From contig BPKC01000001.1 in assembly GCA_026004935.1 (NCBI GenBank), positions 806,001 to 870,000 of the forward strand: 64,000 nt of DNA. The letters run 5' to 3'. Positions within the stretch are counted from its first letter, which is position 1. Every line of letters begins with the position of its first letter. The notes beneath the pieces were generated by a model. It did not search any database, was not told the DNA's origin, and saw only the letters and a program-made list of their open reading frames with translations. This DNA comes from Rhodothalassiaceae bacterium (lineage in GTDB: Bacteria; Pseudomonadota; Alphaproteobacteria; Sphingomonadales; Rhodothalassiaceae). The translations under genes and the position numbers were made by a program. Positions 29,227 to 37,917 of the stretch are shown here, piece after piece.

Positions 29227-31011
29227 ATGAGGAAGAGGTGGCAGACAATGCTGTCGTGGATCACCGACCGTCTCGCCCGTGCCTCGGTGCGCGCCCGGAT
29301 CTTCGCGCTCGTCGGCGCGCTCGCCGGCGTCGCGCTGCTGGGCTCGCTCGTCGTCGTCGTCCAGAACATGCGCGCGCGCTCGGCCGTGGAGGAGCAGGCC
29401 GCGGAGCTGGCCGCCCTCGAGACGGCGAACGCCGCGGTGCGGGCCTTCGACCGCATGCGCTACTGGTATGCGGATCTCGCGATCTCGCTCGCCGATGACG
29501 CGCTCAAGAACGCCGAAGCCGCCGGTGCCGAATACCGCGAGGGGCTGGCGGGTATCGCGGCGCTGGCGGATGCGGACCGCGCCCGGCTGCTGGCGGATGT
29601 GGAGAAGGTCAAGGCCCTCTCGCTCGAGGCTCTCGACCATTTCGTCATGGAGGAGCAGAAGGAGGGCGCGGCGAAGATGGCCGAGATCCGCGCCATCGTC
29701 GCGGCGGACGACCTGATCCTCGCCGATCTCCTCGAACGCCTGCGCGCGGGTGCGCGCGCCCGCGCCGCCGCCGTCGAGGCGCGCAGCGTCAGCGCAAGCT
29801 GGTCGGCCGCGGTGACCCTCGTCCTGATCCTGCTCGGCGCCGGTGCGATCGCGTTCACCACGGAGCGCACGGTCATCCGCCCGCTCGTCGCCATCACCGG
29901 GGCGACCGAGGAGGTCGCCGCCGGTGCGCTCGATACGCCGGTGCCCTTCACCGATCAGACGAGCGAGCTCGGGGCACTGGCCCGCGCGGTCGAGATCTTC
30001 CGCGAGAACGCGAAACGCATGCGGGACATGCAGGCCGAGCGCGAACGAATGGCGGCCGAACGCGAGGCCGAGCGCGCGCGGTTGGAGGCCGAAAGGCGGG
30101 CCGCGGAAGAGGAGCAGCGCGCGGCGCTGGAGCGGGAATTCGCCCGTCAGCGCGCACTCGCGCAGTCGGTGATCGAGCTTCTGGAAGGCCGCGTCTTCCA
30201 GTCGCTGGACGCCGTGGTCGCGTCGGCCCACGAGCTCGAGACCGCATGGCGCAGCATGGACCATTCGCTCGCCACCTCCCAGAAACGCGCCGCCGAGGTC
30301 TCGAGCGCGTCCGAGATCGCGAGCGAGAACGCGCAGATGGTGGCTTCCGCGGCCGAGCAGCTTGCGGGCTCCGTCAAGGAGATCACGCAGCAGATCACCC
30401 GCTCGTCCGCGATCGCCCGTGAGGCGGTGGCCAAGCAGGAGTCGGTGGCGGCTTCCGCCCAGCGGATGCATCAGCTCACCGGTGAGATCACCAATGTCAT
30501 ATCGGTCATCGACGACATCGCCGACATGACCAATCTGCTGGCGCTCAACGCCACGATCGAGGCGGCGCGCGCCGGCGAGGCCGGGAAGGGATTTGCGGTG
30601 GTGGCGGCCGAGGTGCGCGCGCTCGCCGGGCAGACCCAGCGCGCGACCGAGAGCATCGCCGAGCAGCTCTCGCTCATCCGCGAGGCCAGCGAAGAGACGG
30701 TGCGCGCCGTGGCCGAGATCGGCGACCGGATCCGCGCGATCGACGAGGTCTCCTCCACGGTCGCGGCGGCGGCCGAGGAACAGGAGGCCTCCACCGGCGA
30801 GATCAGCCGCACCATCGCGGATGCGGCCGAGGCGACCCGGGGGATCTCCACCAAGATCGCGGAGGTCGTCCAGGACATCCAGGAAACCGGCGCATCCGCC
30901 CGTCAGGTGGCGGAGGCGGCCGCGCAGCTCAAGACGATCGCCTCGCAGCTGCGCGCGGAGGTCGAGCGGTATCTCGCCGGCCTCGACACCGACCAGCGCG
31001 CCGCCTCCTGA
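29227..31011 (+). CDS. methyl-accepting chemotaxis protein
   Basis: 594 aa. TM1 ([20 protein letters not shown], about residues 25-45), a periplasmic helical domain of about 150 residues, TM2 ([19 protein letters not shown]) and HAMP ([19 protein letters not shown]), then a long charged coiled coil and the signalling domain. The hairpin tip is [20 protein letters not shown] with [16 protein letters not shown], the CheA/CheW contact region. There is no C-terminal CheR/CheB pentapeptide. It lies 75 bp downstream of the PBP-like gene and likely senses ligand through it. No che genes occur in this window. Confidence 0.93.
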   Translation: MRKRWQTMLSWITDRLARASVRARIFALVGALAGVALLGSLVVVVQNMRARSAVEEQAAELAALETANAAVRAFDRMRYWYADLAISLADDALKNAEAAGAEYREGLAGIAALADADRARLLADVEKVKALSLEALDHFVMEEQKEGAAKMAEIRAIVAADDLILADLLERLRAGARARAAAVEARSVSASWSAAVTLVLILLGAGAIAFTTERTVIRPLVAITGATEEVAAGALDTPVPFTDQTSELGALARAVEIFRENAKRMRDMQAERERMAAEREAERARLEAERRAAEEEQRAALEREFARQRALAQSVIELLEGRVFQSLDAVVASAHELETAWRSMDHSLATSQKRAAEVSSASEIASENAQMVASAAEQLAGSVKEITQQITRSSAIAREAVAKQESVAASAQRMHQLTGEITNVISVIDDIADMTNLLALNATIEAARAGEAGKGFAVVAAEVRALAGQTQRATESIAEQLSLIREASEETVRAVAEIGDRIRAIDEVSSTVAAAAEEQEASTGEISRTIADAAEATRGISTKIAEVVQDIQETGASARQVAEAAAQLKTIASQLRAEVERYLAGLDTDQRAAS

Positions 31012-31126
31012 GACCCGCGCGGCTCCCGTCCGCCGGGCGATTGCCAAGAGGCCCGCAATCCGGCTAGCGTCCCGCCCCGGGACGGCGGGACGGCCGGTCC
31101 CGCACGCGGCTTGCGGGTGGAACGGC

Positions 31127-32083
31127 ATGGACGAGACGAGGGCAGGGCGGGCGATGGACGGCGCGCGGGAGACCGGGGCGCCGGCGCACCGGCTGACGCT
31201 TCAGGACAAGGCGGCGATCCTGTCGGAGGCGCTGCCCTACATGCGCCGCTATGCGGGTTCCATCTTCGTCGTCAAATACGGCGGCCACGCCATGGGCGAC
31301 GAGGCGATCCAGCGCCAGTTCGCCGAGGATGTCGTGCTTCTGCGCCAGGTCGGCATCCGCATCGTCGTGGTGCACGGCGGCGGCCCCCAGATCGGGGCGA
31401 TGCTGGAGCGGCTCAAGATCAAGAGCGCCTTCGTCGACGGGCTCAGGGTCACCGACCGCGAGACGGTCGAGATCGTCGAGATGGTGCTCTCCGGGGCCAT
31501 CAACAAGGCGCTGGTGGCGGCGATCACCCGGGCGGGCGGGATTGCGGTCGGGATCTCCGGCAAGGACGGCGGCTTCGTCGAGGCGCGGCCCCTGCGGCGC
31601 AGGCGGCGCGACCCGACGAGCCACATCGAGGAGGTGCTGGATCTCGGCTTCGTCGGCGAGCCGGCGCGGGTGGATGCCGGTCTGCTGCTGCGCTTCCTCG
31701 ATGCCGGGCTCATTCCCGTCGTGGCGCCGATCGGGCTGGGGCCGGCGGGCGAGACCTTCAACATCAACGCCGACACCATGGCCGGCGCGGTGGCGGCGGC
31801 GCTCAACGCCGAGCGCTTCATGCTGCTGACAGATGTCGACGGCATCCTCGGCCGTGACGGGCGCCTGATCCCCGAGCTCGATCACGACGAGGCGGCGGCC
31901 ATGATCGCGGACGGCACCATCCACGGCGGCATGATCCCCAAGGTCGAGACCTGTCTGAAGGCCGTCGAGAACGGGGTGAAGGCGGCGGTGATCATGAACG
32001 GCCGCGTGCCGCACGCGCCCCTGCTCGAGATCTTCACCGAGACCGGCGTCGGCACCCTGATCCGCGCGGCGGGCGGGGCTTGA
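31127..32083 (+). CDS. argB: acetylglutamate kinase
   Basis: 318 aa from ATG 31127; ATG 31154 is an alternative. The amino-acid kinase fold is marked by [51 protein letters not shown] and LLTDVDGI. It phosphorylates N-acetylglutamate in arginine synthesis. [20 protein letters not shown] matches the arginine-responsive C-terminal part of feedback-regulated enzymes, though inhibition cannot be read from sequence. The ZIP transporter starts 4 bp after its stop. Confidence 0.97.
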   Translation: MDETRAGRAMDGARETGAPAHRLTLQDKAAILSEALPYMRRYAGSIFVVKYGGHAMGDEAIQRQFAEDVVLLRQVGIRIVVVHGGGPQIGAMLERLKIKSAFVDGLRVTDRETVEIVEMVLSGAINKALVAAITRAGGIAVGISGKDGGFVEARPLRRRRRDPTSHIEEVLDLGFVGEPARVDAGLLLRFLDAGLIPVVAPIGLGPAGETFNINADTMAGAVAAALNAERFMLLTDVDGILGRDGRLIPELDHDEAAAMIADGTIHGGMIPKVETCLKAVENGVKAAVIMNGRVPHAPLLEIFTETGVGTLIRAAGGA

Positions 32084-32087
32084 GGCC

Positions 32088-32843
32088 ATGGCCGGCGCCG
32101 CCCTTCAGGCCCTGCTGGCGAGCCTCGTCGCCGCCGCGCTCGGGGTGCTCGGGATCGTCGCGGCGCGGGCCGCGCGCGGAATCGAGTCGCGGCATGCCAC
32201 CGCGATCACGGGGCTGGCGGCGGGGCTGCTGCTGGGTGCCGCGCTGCTGCATCTGCTGCCGGAGGCCGGGCACCGGCTGATTCTCGCCGAGCGGCCGCTG
32301 GTGGAGGCGGGGCTGGCCGCGCTCGCCGGCTTCCTGCTGCTGTTCCTCATCGCCGCGGCGATCGGGCGGGCGCGCGATGCGAGCGCCCATGAGGAGGCCG
32401 AGGCGCTCTTCTGGCTGCCGGTGGTCGCCATCGCGCTGCACGCGGCCAGCGACGGGCTGGCCTACGCGATGGCGGCGGCCGCGGGCGAGCCGACGCTCTG
32501 GCTGATCCTGCCCGGGCTCGCGCTCCACAAGGTCCCGGAAGGCTTTCTCGCCTATGGCCTCGTGCTGGCGGCGCGCCGCAGCCCGGGCGCGGCGCTGGTC
32601 GCGGCGGGGCTGGCTGTCGCGGGGGCGACGGTGGCCGGCACCGCGGGGGGGATCCTGCTCCTGTCCCGGCTCGATCCGGCGGCGCTCGCGCTCATCATGG
32701 CGTTCACCGCCGGCGCGCTGATCCATGTCGCCGCCGCCCATCTGCTGCCCCATATCGAGCATGACCGCGGCCGCGGCGGCGGCCCCGCCTTCGTCGCGGG
32801 TCTTGGGCTCACGGCGCTCGCCGCCCTCGTCTTCGCGCATTAG
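32088..32843 (+). CDS. ZIP-family divalent metal transporter
   Basis: 251 aa with about eight hydrophobic segments. The metal-binding signature is present on adjacent TM helices: HAASDGLAYA (H-x3-D) and HKVPEGFLAYG (H-x3-E). A short His/Glu loop (HEEAE) lies between helices 3 and 4. ZIP proteins import Zn2+ or other divalent metals into the cytoplasm; the metal is not predictable. Almost contiguous with argB. Confidence 0.9.
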   Translation: MAGAALQALLASLVAAALGVLGIVAARAARGIESRHATAITGLAAGLLLGAALLHLLPEAGHRLILAERPLVEAGLAALAGFLLLFLIAAAIGRARDASAHEEAEALFWLPVVAIALHAASDGLAYAMAAAAGEPTLWLILPGLALHKVPEGFLAYGLVLAARRSPGAALVAAGLAVAGATVAGTAGGILLLSRLDPAALALIMAFTAGALIHVAAAHLLPHIEHDRGRGGGPAFVAGLGLTALAALVFAH

Positions 32844-32861
32844 CCGCCGGCCGAAGGATAT

Positions 32862-32880
32862 TGTTTCGATGTCGAAACGA
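32862..32880. promoter_or_regulatory. inverted repeat across the nitrilase start codon
   Basis: GTTTCGA and TCGAAAC form perfect 7-bp arms around a TG that belongs to the start codon (ATG 32869-32871). The position would allow a bound regulator or an RNA hairpin to block translation. No ribosome-binding site is obvious upstream. A similar GTTTC/GAAAC repeat occurs near the 3' end of the gene (about 33963-33979). Confidence 0.35.
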
Positions 32881-34035
32881 GCATGCATCGCGCTGACAGG
32901 CCTGGTGGCGCTGCTCGCGCCGGCGCTGCTGGCGCTCGCGCTCGTGCCGCCTCCCGTGGCGGGGACGGAGCCGGCCGCCCCGCCGGTCGTCACGGTGACC
33001 GGCCCGCCCGGCGCGCGGACGGCCGCCGGTCCGCATCTCGTGGGCATCTCGCCGGTGATGGCGGCGTCCGACTACGCTACGCCCGCGGCCTTCCGCGCGA
33101 AGATCGCCGGTTATCTGGAGACGGCGCGGGCCGCCGGGCTGCTTGCGCCGGGCAGCGTCGTCGTGCTGCCGGAACATCTCGGCACCTGGCTCGTCGCGCT
33201 CGATGCGCCGGGGCTCGTCTTCCGCGCGCCGGGCGCGGGTCCTGCGCTGGCCGCGCTCGCGCTTGGCGAGCCCGTGGCGCTGTGGCGGGCGCTTGCGCGT
33301 TCTCACGAAGAGGACCGGCTGGCCGCCGCCATCTTCCGCAGCCGTTCGCAGATCATGGCGGCCGCCTATCAGGACGTGTTCGGGGATCTGGCCGCGCGTT
33401 TCGGCGTCACCATCGTGGCCGGCTCCATCGTGCTGGAAAATCCGGCCGTGGTGGACGGACGGCTGCGCGCGCGGCCGGGGCCGCTCTACAACGCCAGCGT
33501 CGTTTTTCACCCGGACGGCCGAGCGGATCCGAAGCTCGTGCGCAAGGTCTACCCCATCCCGAGCGAGCAGCCGTTCACCACCGCCGCCGATGTCGCCGAC
33601 CTGCCGACATTCGACACGCCGGCGGGGCGTCTGGGCGTGCTGATCTGTGCGGACTCCTGGTATCCCGAAACCTTCGCGCAGCTCGCCCGCCAGGGGGTGG
33701 AGATCGTCGCCGTTCCCTCCTTCCTCCAGCCGCGGGGCGTCTGGGACCGGCCCTGGGGCGGCTACGTCACCCGCTGGGCCGCGGATGCCGACCGGGCCGA
33801 TGCGGGCCGGCTCACCGAAGGCGAGGCCTGGCTCAGATACGGGCTCGCGGGCCGGTTCCCGCGCACGCATGCGAAGGCGGGGACCAACGTCTTCCTCAAG
33901 GGAAACCTGTGGGGCCTCGGCGGCGACGGCCGCACCACCGCCGTCTGGCGCGGCGGGACATTCGTTTCGCATGTGAAACGGAATGACGAAATCGTCGCGC
34001 TTGCGCTGGCAAGCGCCGAGGCGCCCGCCCGCTAG
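32869..34035 (+). CDS. exported carbon-nitrogen hydrolase (nitrilase superfamily)
   Basis: 388 aa from ATG 32869. An N-terminal hydrophobic signal (ALTGLVALLAPALLALALV) suggests export or membrane anchoring, unusual for the mostly cytoplasmic superfamily. The catalytic triad is recognisable: Glu in VVLPEHLG, Lys in RKVYPIPSEQ and Cys in LICADSWYPE. The C-terminal GTNVFLKGNLWGLGGDGRTT completes the fold. The amide or nitrile substrate is unknown. The 3' end overlaps the convergent ybjQ-like gene by 4 bp. Confidence 0.8.
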   Translation: MSKRACIALTGLVALLAPALLALALVPPPVAGTEPAAPPVVTVTGPPGARTAAGPHLVGISPVMAASDYATPAAFRAKIAGYLETARAAGLLAPGSVVVLPEHLGTWLVALDAPGLVFRAPGAGPALAALALGEPVALWRALARSHEEDRLAAAIFRSRSQIMAAAYQDVFGDLAARFGVTIVAGSIVLENPAVVDGRLRARPGPLYNASVVFHPDGRADPKLVRKVYPIPSEQPFTTAADVADLPTFDTPAGRLGVLICADSWYPETFAQLARQGVEIVAVPSFLQPRGVWDRPWGGYVTRWAADADRADAGRLTEGEAWLRYGLAGRFPRTHAKAGTNVFLKGNLWGLGGDGRTTAVWRGGTFVSHVKRNDEIVALALASAEAPAR

Positions 34036-34346
34036 CGCAGCTTGACCGCCGTGCCGTAGGCCAGCACCTCGGCGGCCGAGGGTGCGATCGTGGAGGTCGC
34101 AAGCCGCACGCCGACGACGGCGTCCGCGCCCTTTTCGGCCGCGGCCTCGGCGAGACGCCTCAGGGCCTCGTCGCGGGCTCCCGCAAGGAGCTTGCTGTAA
34201 CCGCCAAGCTCGCCACCCACGACGTTCTTCAAGGCCGCAAGCATGTCGCTGCCGATATGGCGGGCGCGCACCGTCGCCCCCGTGACGACGCCCAGCGTGC
34301 GGGCGATCTCGCGCCCGGCGACGGTCTCGGTCGTGGTGATGATCAT
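34032..34346 (-). CDS. YbjQ/UPF0145 family protein
   Basis: 104 aa from ATG 34346, after GAGGGAGAAAAGCG. The family pattern is complete: MIITTTETVAGREIARTLGV, then GATVRARHIGSDMLAALKNV, GGELGGYSKLL and GADAVVGVRLATSTI. The protein is expected to assemble into pentamers; its biochemical role is unsettled. The start overlaps the stop of the ribbon-helix-helix gene (ATGA). Last gene of the SPFH operon. Confidence 0.92.
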   Translation of the reverse strand: MIITTTETVAGREIARTLGVVTGATVRARHIGSDMLAALKNVVGGELGGYSKLLAGARDEALRRLAEAAAEKGADAVVGVRLATSTIAPSAAEVLAYGTAVKLR

Positions 34347-34564
34347 CGCTTTTCTCCCTCTTTCGGATCGGCTGACCCCCTGCCCGCGTCTTCCTGCGGA
34401 CGCGGCAGGCGTCCCGCGCGGCGCAGCGCCTCGCGCAGCACCCATTCGATCTGGGCGTTGAGCGAGCGCAGCTCGTCATCCGCCCAGCGCTGCATGGCGG
34501 CATAGATGCGGGGATCGAGGCGCAGCGGCAGGGACTTCTTCCGGCCTTTCGTCTGACGGGCCAT
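34343..34564 (-). CDS. Arc-like ribbon-helix-helix protein
   Basis: 73 aa from ATG 34564; an adjacent ATG at 34567 precedes it, and GAGG lies 6 nt upstream of the chosen start. KKSLPLRLDPRIYAAMQRWA forms the beta-strand and first helix and DELRSLNAQIEWVLREALRR the second helix, the pattern of Arc/MetJ DNA-binding dimers. It could autoregulate this operon. No toxin partner is present, so an antitoxin role is unlikely. It sits between the SPFH and YbjQ-like genes. Confidence 0.8.
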   Translation of the reverse strand: MARQTKGRKKSLPLRLDPRIYAAMQRWADDELRSLNAQIEWVLREALRRAGRLPRPQEDAGRGSADPKEGEKR

Positions 34565-34631
34565 CATCTTCCTCGCTGTCGTGACCCGGGCCTGCCGTCT
34601 GCGGCCTCGATCCTCCGCCGCCGCGGGTTCC

Positions 34632-35510
34632 TCAGTAGAGGCTGCCGGTGTTGATCACCGGGCGCGGTGCATGATCGGCGCAGAGCACGACGAGAAGATT
34701 GGAGACCATCGCCGCCCGGCGCTCGTCGTCGAGGGCGATGCGCCTGCTCTTCTCCAGATGGTCCAGCGCCATCTCCACGATCGAGACCGCCCCGTCCACG
34801 ATCCGCCGGCGCGCGGCGATCACGGCCGCCGCCTGCTGACGCTGGAGCATGGCGCCCGCGATCTCCGGCGCATAGGCGAGATGCGAGATGCGCGCCTCGA
34901 TCACCTCGATGCCGGCGCGATCCAGCCGCTCCTCGATGTCCGAGCGCAGCTGATGCGAGATCTCTTCCGCATTCGAGCGCAGGGCCAGCTGGCCGGCCTC
35001 CGCCTCGTCGGCGTCATAGGGATGGCGGGTCGCCGTCTGCCGCAGGGCGGCTTCCGCCTGGGTGGCGACGAAGTCCTCGTAGTTGTCGACGCCGAACAGC
35101 GCCTCGGCGGTGTCCCGCACCCGCCAGACGACGACGGCGGCGATTTCGATCGGGCTGCCGCCGAGCTCGTTCACCTTCAAGGTCGCGGTCTCGAAATTGC
35201 GCACGCGGGTCGAGACCTTGTGGCGGCGGTAGAAGGGGTTGGTCCAGCGCGGCCCCGTCTCGCGCACGGTGCCCTTGTAGCGCCCGAAGAATGTGAGCGC
35301 GGCGGCCTGGTTCGGCTCCAGCATGAAGAAGCCGGCAAAGCCGATGAGCTCGGCAACGAGCGCCAGCGTCCACAGGCCGCCGGCCAGCGGCGCCCGGGCC
35401 TCGAAGCTGACCGCCATCTGCCAGACCGTCGCGAGCATGACCCCCAGCAGCAGGACGAACATGAGCACGCCGTTGATGCTCCAGCCGGGCCGTTCACGAA
35501 GCTCCGTCAT
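34632..35510 (-). CDS. SPFH/Band 7 domain membrane protein
   Basis: 292 aa from ATG 35510, after GAGAACGATC. Two N-terminal hydrophobic segments (INGVLMFVLLLGVMLATVWQ and LALVAELIGFAGFFML) anchor the protein. The SPFH domain follows (EPNQAAALTFFGRYKGTVRE, VRNFETATLKVNELGGSPIE), then an Ala/Glu-rich helical region (RAGIEVIEARISHLAYAPEI). Such proteins oligomerise into membrane microdomain scaffolds. First gene of the SPFH/RHH/YbjQ operon, with its own promoter candidate upstream. Confidence 0.9.
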   Translation of the reverse strand: MTELRERPGWSINGVLMFVLLLGVMLATVWQMAVSFEARAPLAGGLWTLALVAELIGFAGFFMLEPNQAAALTFFGRYKGTVRETGPRWTNPFYRRHKVSTRVRNFETATLKVNELGGSPIEIAAVVVWRVRDTAEALFGVDNYEDFVATQAEAALRQTATRHPYDADEAEAGQLALRSNAEEISHQLRSDIEERLDRAGIEVIEARISHLAYAPEIAGAMLQRQQAAAVIAARRRIVDGAVSIVEMALDHLEKSRRIALDDERRAAMVSNLLVVLCADHAPRPVINTGSLY

Positions 35511-35544
35511 GATCGTTCTCCCCGAATCGCTTCTGACATACACA

Positions 35545-35573
35545 TTAATATCATTTTGTATCTCCATGGTCAA
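35545..35573 (-). promoter_or_regulatory. candidate sigma-70 promoter for the SPFH operon
   Basis: On the minus strand TTGACC (35568-35573) and TATTAA (35545-35550) are separated by exactly 17 nt, 35 nt upstream of the SPFH ATG. The surrounding sequence is AT-rich relative to its neighbours, as expected for a promoter. Confidence 0.6.
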
Positions 35574-35639
35574 CAGGCTCGGTGCGGGCCGGTCCGCCGG
35601 TGATCCGGGAGGGGGAAAGACCGGCCGTGCTGTCTTCTG

Positions 35640-36345
35640 CCCTGCGCGTCGTCCGCTGGCTTGGCCGGCGAACCACTGGGTTCGTCGCGGCGTCCCCGGC
35701 GCAAAAGGTTGGCTCGGCCGTCGGCTGGACCCGCCGGTCGAGCCGGCGGGTGACGAACGAAGAAATGCCGGCGCATGACCATGAACGTGGTTACGGCGGG
35801 TGATGAGTGGGCGTGCGCACGGGCGGTGACGCATCCCCGAACGCGTCGTTCGCCGACTTGATCGGCGAACCCATCGGACGGCGCTACGTCTGCCGGCGCT
35901 GGTAGTTGGCTCCTCTGGCGGCTGGACCCGCCGGTCAAGCCGGCGGGTGACGAAGAAAAAATGCCGGCCGATGACGATGAACGTGCTTACTGGGGCCAGT
36001 GAGTGGAGTGCGCACCGGCGGATGACTCTTCTCCATTCGCGTCGTTCGCCGGCTCGACCGGCGAACCACTGGGCTGGTCGTGGCGTCCCCGGCGCAGGGG
36101 ACTGGCTTCCCTGCCGGCTGGACCCGCCGGTCAAGCCGGCGGGTGACGAAGAAAAAATGCCGGCCGATGACGATGAACGTGCTTACGGCGGGCGAGTGAG
36201 TGGAGTGCGCACCGGCGGATGACGCTTCTCCATCGCGTCGTTCGCCGACTTGATCGGCGAACCCATCGGACGGCGGCACGTCTTCCGGCGCCGGTAGTTG
36301 GCTCCGCTCGCGCTTGGACCCGCCGGTCGAGCCCGCCGGCGGTGC
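35640..36345. repeat. BIME-like palindromic repeat cluster, inverted orientation
   Basis: Three units of about 197 bp, reading as the reverse complement of the array at 205-762. The CCCGCCGG/CCGGCGGG palindrome is at 35730-35750, 35927-35947 and 36123-36143. The TTCGCCG-type palindrome is at 35849-35869, 36045-36065 and 36241-36261, with compensatory changes (for example GACTTGATC in place of GGCTTGACC) that keep the stem. It fills the region between the divergent SPFH operon and efp. Long open frames here are repeat translations. Confidence 0.88.
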
Positions 36346-36455
36346 ATTGCCTCGCGCGCATCGCCTCTGCTAAGGGGCCGCGGGACGCGGTCGGCGGCGC
36401 GGCGGTCAGGCCGTGCGGGCCGCCCGCATATTCCGGACATCGGCGAGGACGAGCG

Positions 36456-37022
36456 ATGAAGATCGACGGCAACGAGATCCGCCCCGGCATGGTGATCGAG
36501 CACAGGGGCTCGCTGTGGCGGGCGGTCAGGATCCAGCACACCCAGCCGGGCAAGGGCGGCGCCTACCTGCAGGTGGAGCTCAGGAATCTCCTCGACGGCA
36601 CCAAGCTCAACGAGCGCTTCCGGGCCGCGGAGAAGGTGGAGCGCGTGCGCCTCGACCAGCGCGACTTCCAGTTCCTCTACCGCGAGGGCGACATGTTCAC
36701 CTTCATGGATCTGGAGACCTACGACCAGATCCAGCTGCCGCTCGAGCAGATCGGCGAGGATGCCGCGCGCTTCCTGCAGGAGGGCATGACGGTCAAGATC
36801 GACCTCTACGAGGGCCGGCCCATCGGCCTCGAGCTGCCCGAGCAGGTGACGCTCGCCGTCGCCGAGACCGAGCCGGTCGTCAAGGGCCAGACCGCCGCCT
36901 CCTCCTACAAGCCCGCGATTCTCGAGAACGGCGTGCGCGTGATGGTGCCGCCCTTCATCAATGCGGGCGACCGCATCGTCGTGGCGACGGCGGACGCGAC
37001 CTACGTGAAGCGGGCCGACTGA
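36456..37022 (+). CDS. efp: elongation factor P
   Basis: 188 aa from ATG 36456, with GAGGACGAGCG upstream. Domain I carries the modification loop QPGKGGAY, whose Lys33 is the residue beta-lysylated by EpmA in species that have it. [20 protein letters not shown]-like sequence leads into the OB domains II and III ([35 protein letters not shown]). EF-P relieves ribosome stalling at polyproline. efp-suhB order is common in alphaproteobacteria. The preceding 945 bp contain the SPFH promoter and the repeat cluster. Confidence 0.97.
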   Translation: MKIDGNEIRPGMVIEHRGSLWRAVRIQHTQPGKGGAYLQVELRNLLDGTKLNERFRAAEKVERVRLDQRDFQFLYREGDMFTFMDLETYDQIQLPLEQIGEDAARFLQEGMTVKIDLYEGRPIGLELPEQVTLAVAETEPVVKGQTAASSYKPAILENGVRVMVPPFINAGDRIVVATADATYVKRAD

Positions 37023-37089
37023 GCCGGCCGCAGGCGAACCGCCCGGCGCGCGCGCCGGGATCGAGGAGACAGGGGCCGGACCGAGCGCG

Positions 37090-37917
37090 ATGTCGAGACG
37101 CCACCCGCTTGTGACCTGCATGCTGCGCGCCGCGATGAAGGCGGCCCGCTCGCTGCTGCGCGACTTCGGCGAGGTCGAGCATCTGCAGGTCTCGAAGAAG
37201 GGGCCGGCCGACTTCGTTTCCCATGCCGACCGCGCCGCCGAGCGGATCCTGAAGGAGGAGCTGGCGCGCGCGCGGCCGCATTTCGCCTTCCTGATGGAGG
37301 AGGCCGGCGAGGAGCCGCCGCCGGCGGGCGGCGCACCGAAGGGCCGCTGGATCGTGGATCCCCTCGACGGGACCACCAATTTCCTCCACGCGATCCCGCA
37401 TTTCGCGATCTCGCTCGCGGCCGAGGAGAAGGGCCGCGTCGTGGCCGCGGTGGTCTATGATCCGGTGCGCGACGAGCTGTTCTGGGCCCAGCGCGGCGGC
37501 GGCGCCTTCCTCAACGACCAGCGGCTGCGGGTCTCGGCGCGCCAGAAGCTGGAGGAGGCTCTCGTCGCGACGGGCATTCCCTTCGCCGGCCATGGCGAGC
37601 ACGAGCGTTTTCTCGCGGAGCTCGGGGCGATCATGCCGCGGGTCGCCGGCATCCGCCGCTTCGGCTCGGCGGCGCTGGATCTCGCCTATGTCGCGGCCGG
37701 CCGCTATGACGCCTTCTGGGAGCACGGCCTTCATCTGTGGGACATCGCCGCAGGGGCCCTCATCGTCCAGGAGGCGGGCGGGCTGGTGAGCGACCATGCG
37801 GGGCTGCCGCGCGCCCTGGAAACGGGCGAGATTCTGGCCACCAACGGCCATCTTCACCGGCCGATGCTGCGTCTGCTGGCGGGCGTCCGCGGCGCGGCGG
37901 CGAGGAAGCGGGCATGA
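37090..37917 (+). CDS. suhB: inositol monophosphatase family protein (SuhB-like)
   Basis: 275 aa. The metal-binding motifs of the family are in order: DRAAERILKEEL, MEEAGEE with the Glu ligand, WIVDPLDGTTNFLHAIPHF (DPxDGT) and the C-terminal LHLWDIAAGALIVQEAGG (WDxAAG). It dephosphorylates inositol-1-phosphate or related substrates with Mg2+; SuhB also associates with transcription complexes in E. coli. It follows efp by 67 bp and overlaps the next gene (ATGA). Confidence 0.93.
   Translation: MSRRHPLVTCMLRAAMKAARSLLRDFGEVEHLQVSKKGPADFVSHADRAAERILKEELARARPHFAFLMEEAGEEPPPAGGAPKGRWIVDPLDGTTNFLHAIPHFAISLAAEEKGRVVAAVVYDPVRDELFWAQRGGGAFLNDQRLRVSARQKLEEALVATGIPFAGHGEHERFLAELGAIMPRVAGIRRFGSAALDLAYVAAGRYDAFWEHGLHLWDIAAGALIVQEAGGLVSDHAGLPRALETGEILATNGHLHRPMLRLLAGVRGAAARKRA

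Noticed and set aside
34343-34564. Antitoxin of a toxin-antitoxin pair
   Set aside because: Both neighbours (YbjQ-like and SPFH) are known non-toxin families and the three form one operon.
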